Source of the DNA: Annulohypoxylon bovei var. microspora
Taxonomy: Eukaryota > Ascomycota > Sordariomycetes > Xylariales > Hypoxylaceae
Assembly (NCBI GenBank): GCA_022836615.1
Contig: MU405286.1
Location: forward strand, 124,001 to 188,000
Direction: 5' to 3'
Length of the DNA stretch: 64,000 nt
The notes under the pieces: generated by a model
Told to the model about the DNA's origin: nothing
Seen by the model: the letters and a program-made list of their open reading frames with translations, nothing else
Databases searched by the model: none
Position numbers and translations under genes: made by a program
Shown here: piece after piece, positions 62,711 to 64,000 of the stretch
How positions within the stretch are numbered: the first letter of the stretch is position 1
Layout: each line of letters opens with the position of its first letter

Positions 62711-63708
62711 ATGGCAAACTCAAACGACATAACCGACGACCCCCCGCCACCCTACTCGTCCGCGGCGCCGACTGTCGTTCAACTAGCCCAACCACAAGCG
62801 CAAGCGCAAAAACAAGCACCGCGGACCCCGGGCCGGTTCCCGGCGGCCTTCAGCATGTACCGCGAGAGCGGCTGGGGCCAGCGGCAGTACACGCTGGGCG
62901 AGCACCAGGCGGCGCCGCTGTTCGCGGTGGCGCTGAACGCGGGGCGCGCGGGCCTCCGGCCGGGCATCGTGCTGCACGCCGGGCCCAGCGACGCGCAGCC
63001 GCGGCTCGCGACGGTCGAGAGCCTCGGCTGGGAGGGCCGCCGCGGCGGGGGCGGCGGCGCCACCGTGTGCTTCCCGTCCGCCCACGCCGACGGCCAGAGC
63101 GGCGTCGGCAGGGGCGCCGCCGAGTCCTTCGAGGCGGCCGGCGGCCTCGGGCACAAGACGTACACGTTCTCGATACGCACGGGCGTCGGGGCTGCGGCGA
63201 GGAGGGAGCCGTTCGAGTGGAGGCACTCGTCTGGAGACGCGGTTAGGGCGCTGGGGGGACGGGGGAGCGGCTGGAAGTTGTGTCGCTTGGCGACGGAGGC
63301 GCCGGCGGGGGTTGCGGGAGGGGCGTTTGTGCTGGGGGGCGAGAGGGCGGGGGATGGGAAGGAGGTTGTTGCTGTGGTATGTGGTTTTGTGTTTCCCCTT
63401 AACCCCTTCCTCTTCTTCTTTCCTTATGTTGTTTTAAATCTATCGAGAGTCATTGCTCTCAAGATAGGCTCAAATTCCCTACATCACTTACTGTACTTAC
63501 GAAGCAATTGCTAACATGATGGGTATAATAGTGGGCCTGGTCTAGCGGAAGCCTAACAAAGACCTTGAAGTTTCAGTTCCTCGGGTCCGGCGCGAACGGC
63601 GTGCTAGGCGAGCGCTGGGCCCTCATGGCCGTGATGACGGCGTTGAAGATTTGGGACATAGAGAGGCGCGCGAGGCAGAGTTCGGGTTATGCAGGCGCTG
63701 GTGCTTGA
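62711..63708 (+). CDS. unrecognised GC-rich protein with PPxY motif
   Basis: Two exons (62711-63376 and 63532-63708) join in phase to 280 residues; the intron has a CTAAC branch sequence and a TAG acceptor. I do not recognise the family. The N-terminus is acidic and disordered with PPPPY at residues 11-15, a PPxY motif of the kind bound by WW-domain ubiquitin ligases such as Rsp5. From residue 40 the chain looks globular and beta-rich: MYRESGWGQRQYTLGEHQ, FAVALN, GIVLHAGPS, HKTYTFSI, FEWRHSS, GWKLCRLAT, FVLGGERAGDGKEVVAVV. After the splice it reads WAWSSGSLTKTLKFQFLGSG then ALMAVMTALKIWDIERRARQ. This repeated short-strand pattern recalls tubby/LURP-like folds, but only loosely. Much of exon 1 is about 70% GC by eye, unlike its flanks. 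Confidence 0.8.
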
Positions 63709-64000
63709 GAGTAACCTCCGGGTCTGCTTTCTTTAGAGCATACACCTTTCCTAGAACTCACGACTTGTTCATGATATCATTTTTATTCAAACCCTCAAGG
63801 CGCCTCATCGGAACTCTTCGCCTAATAGGGGACTGTCCTTTGAGAATTTAGTATTAGCATTTATACCCTACCAACGAAATTCCAAATTATAGTTATCGTA
63901 TTAGATATATCAAGATCTATGATGCTTATCTTTACTATATCAGTATAAGCGTACAAGGAACTATGGGTCGAGCTCCCTGTCTATGTGAGGCTTGGCTTAA
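63709..64000. other. 3' flank at window edge
   Basis: AT-rich sequence after the last stop codon. No gene is visible before the window ends. Confidence 0.6.

Noticed and set aside
45227..63708. A biosynthetic or catabolic gene cluster
   Set aside because: Neighbouring genes belong to unrelated pathways. No core synthase, dedicated transporter or cluster regulator was found.

Overview
The window is nuclear DNA from a filamentous ascomycete (Pezizomycotina). The evidence is short GT-AG introns (mostly 50-180 bases) with CTAAC-type branch points, fungal families such as an Ecl1-type protein, a PAS hybrid histidine kinase and allantoicase, and no operons. A Sordariomycete, perhaps Xylariales, is my inference from general look only. 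I find 13 protein-coding genes, one broken mobile-element-like fragment, no convincing RNA gene and no CRISPR array. Gene models were spliced by hand from reading frame, splice signals and family conservation.

Left third (1-20.1 kb): one small Ecl1-type zinc-binding protein (1982-2461, minus), then about 15.8 kb with no gene I can support, then the five-exon CCT3 chaperonin subunit (18276-20143, plus). From 21.4 to 26.9 kb two unrecognised proteins face each other (21372-23034 plus; 25738-26946 minus). They share a 52-residue ungapped similarity and a second short block. A decayed helicase-like fragment at about 24.1 kb lies between them. This facing paralogue pair is the most unusual locus here.

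Middle (27.4-38.1 kb): a DET1-like histidine phosphatase (minus) is divergent from a PRKRIP1/DUF1168 spliceosome-associated protein (plus). That gene converges on a 2054-residue PAS hybrid histidine kinase (minus), which carries a degenerate receiver-like domain ahead of its true receiver. About 7 kb of gene-free sequence follows.

Right part (45.2-63.7 kb): a seven-exon M13 (neprilysin-type) membrane peptidase with a GC-AG intron, a cytochrome b561-type membrane protein (minus), allantoicase (purine nitrogen salvage), an ankyrin plus DIL-domain protein, a TBC Rab-GAP with a long disordered N-terminus, and a GC-rich unrecognised gene with a PPxY motif. These look like ordinary housekeeping and accessory genes, not a cluster. 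The only shared theme is endomembrane traffic: dileucine-type signals on the peptidase and the b561 protein, plus DIL and TBC proteins nearby. That link is inference.
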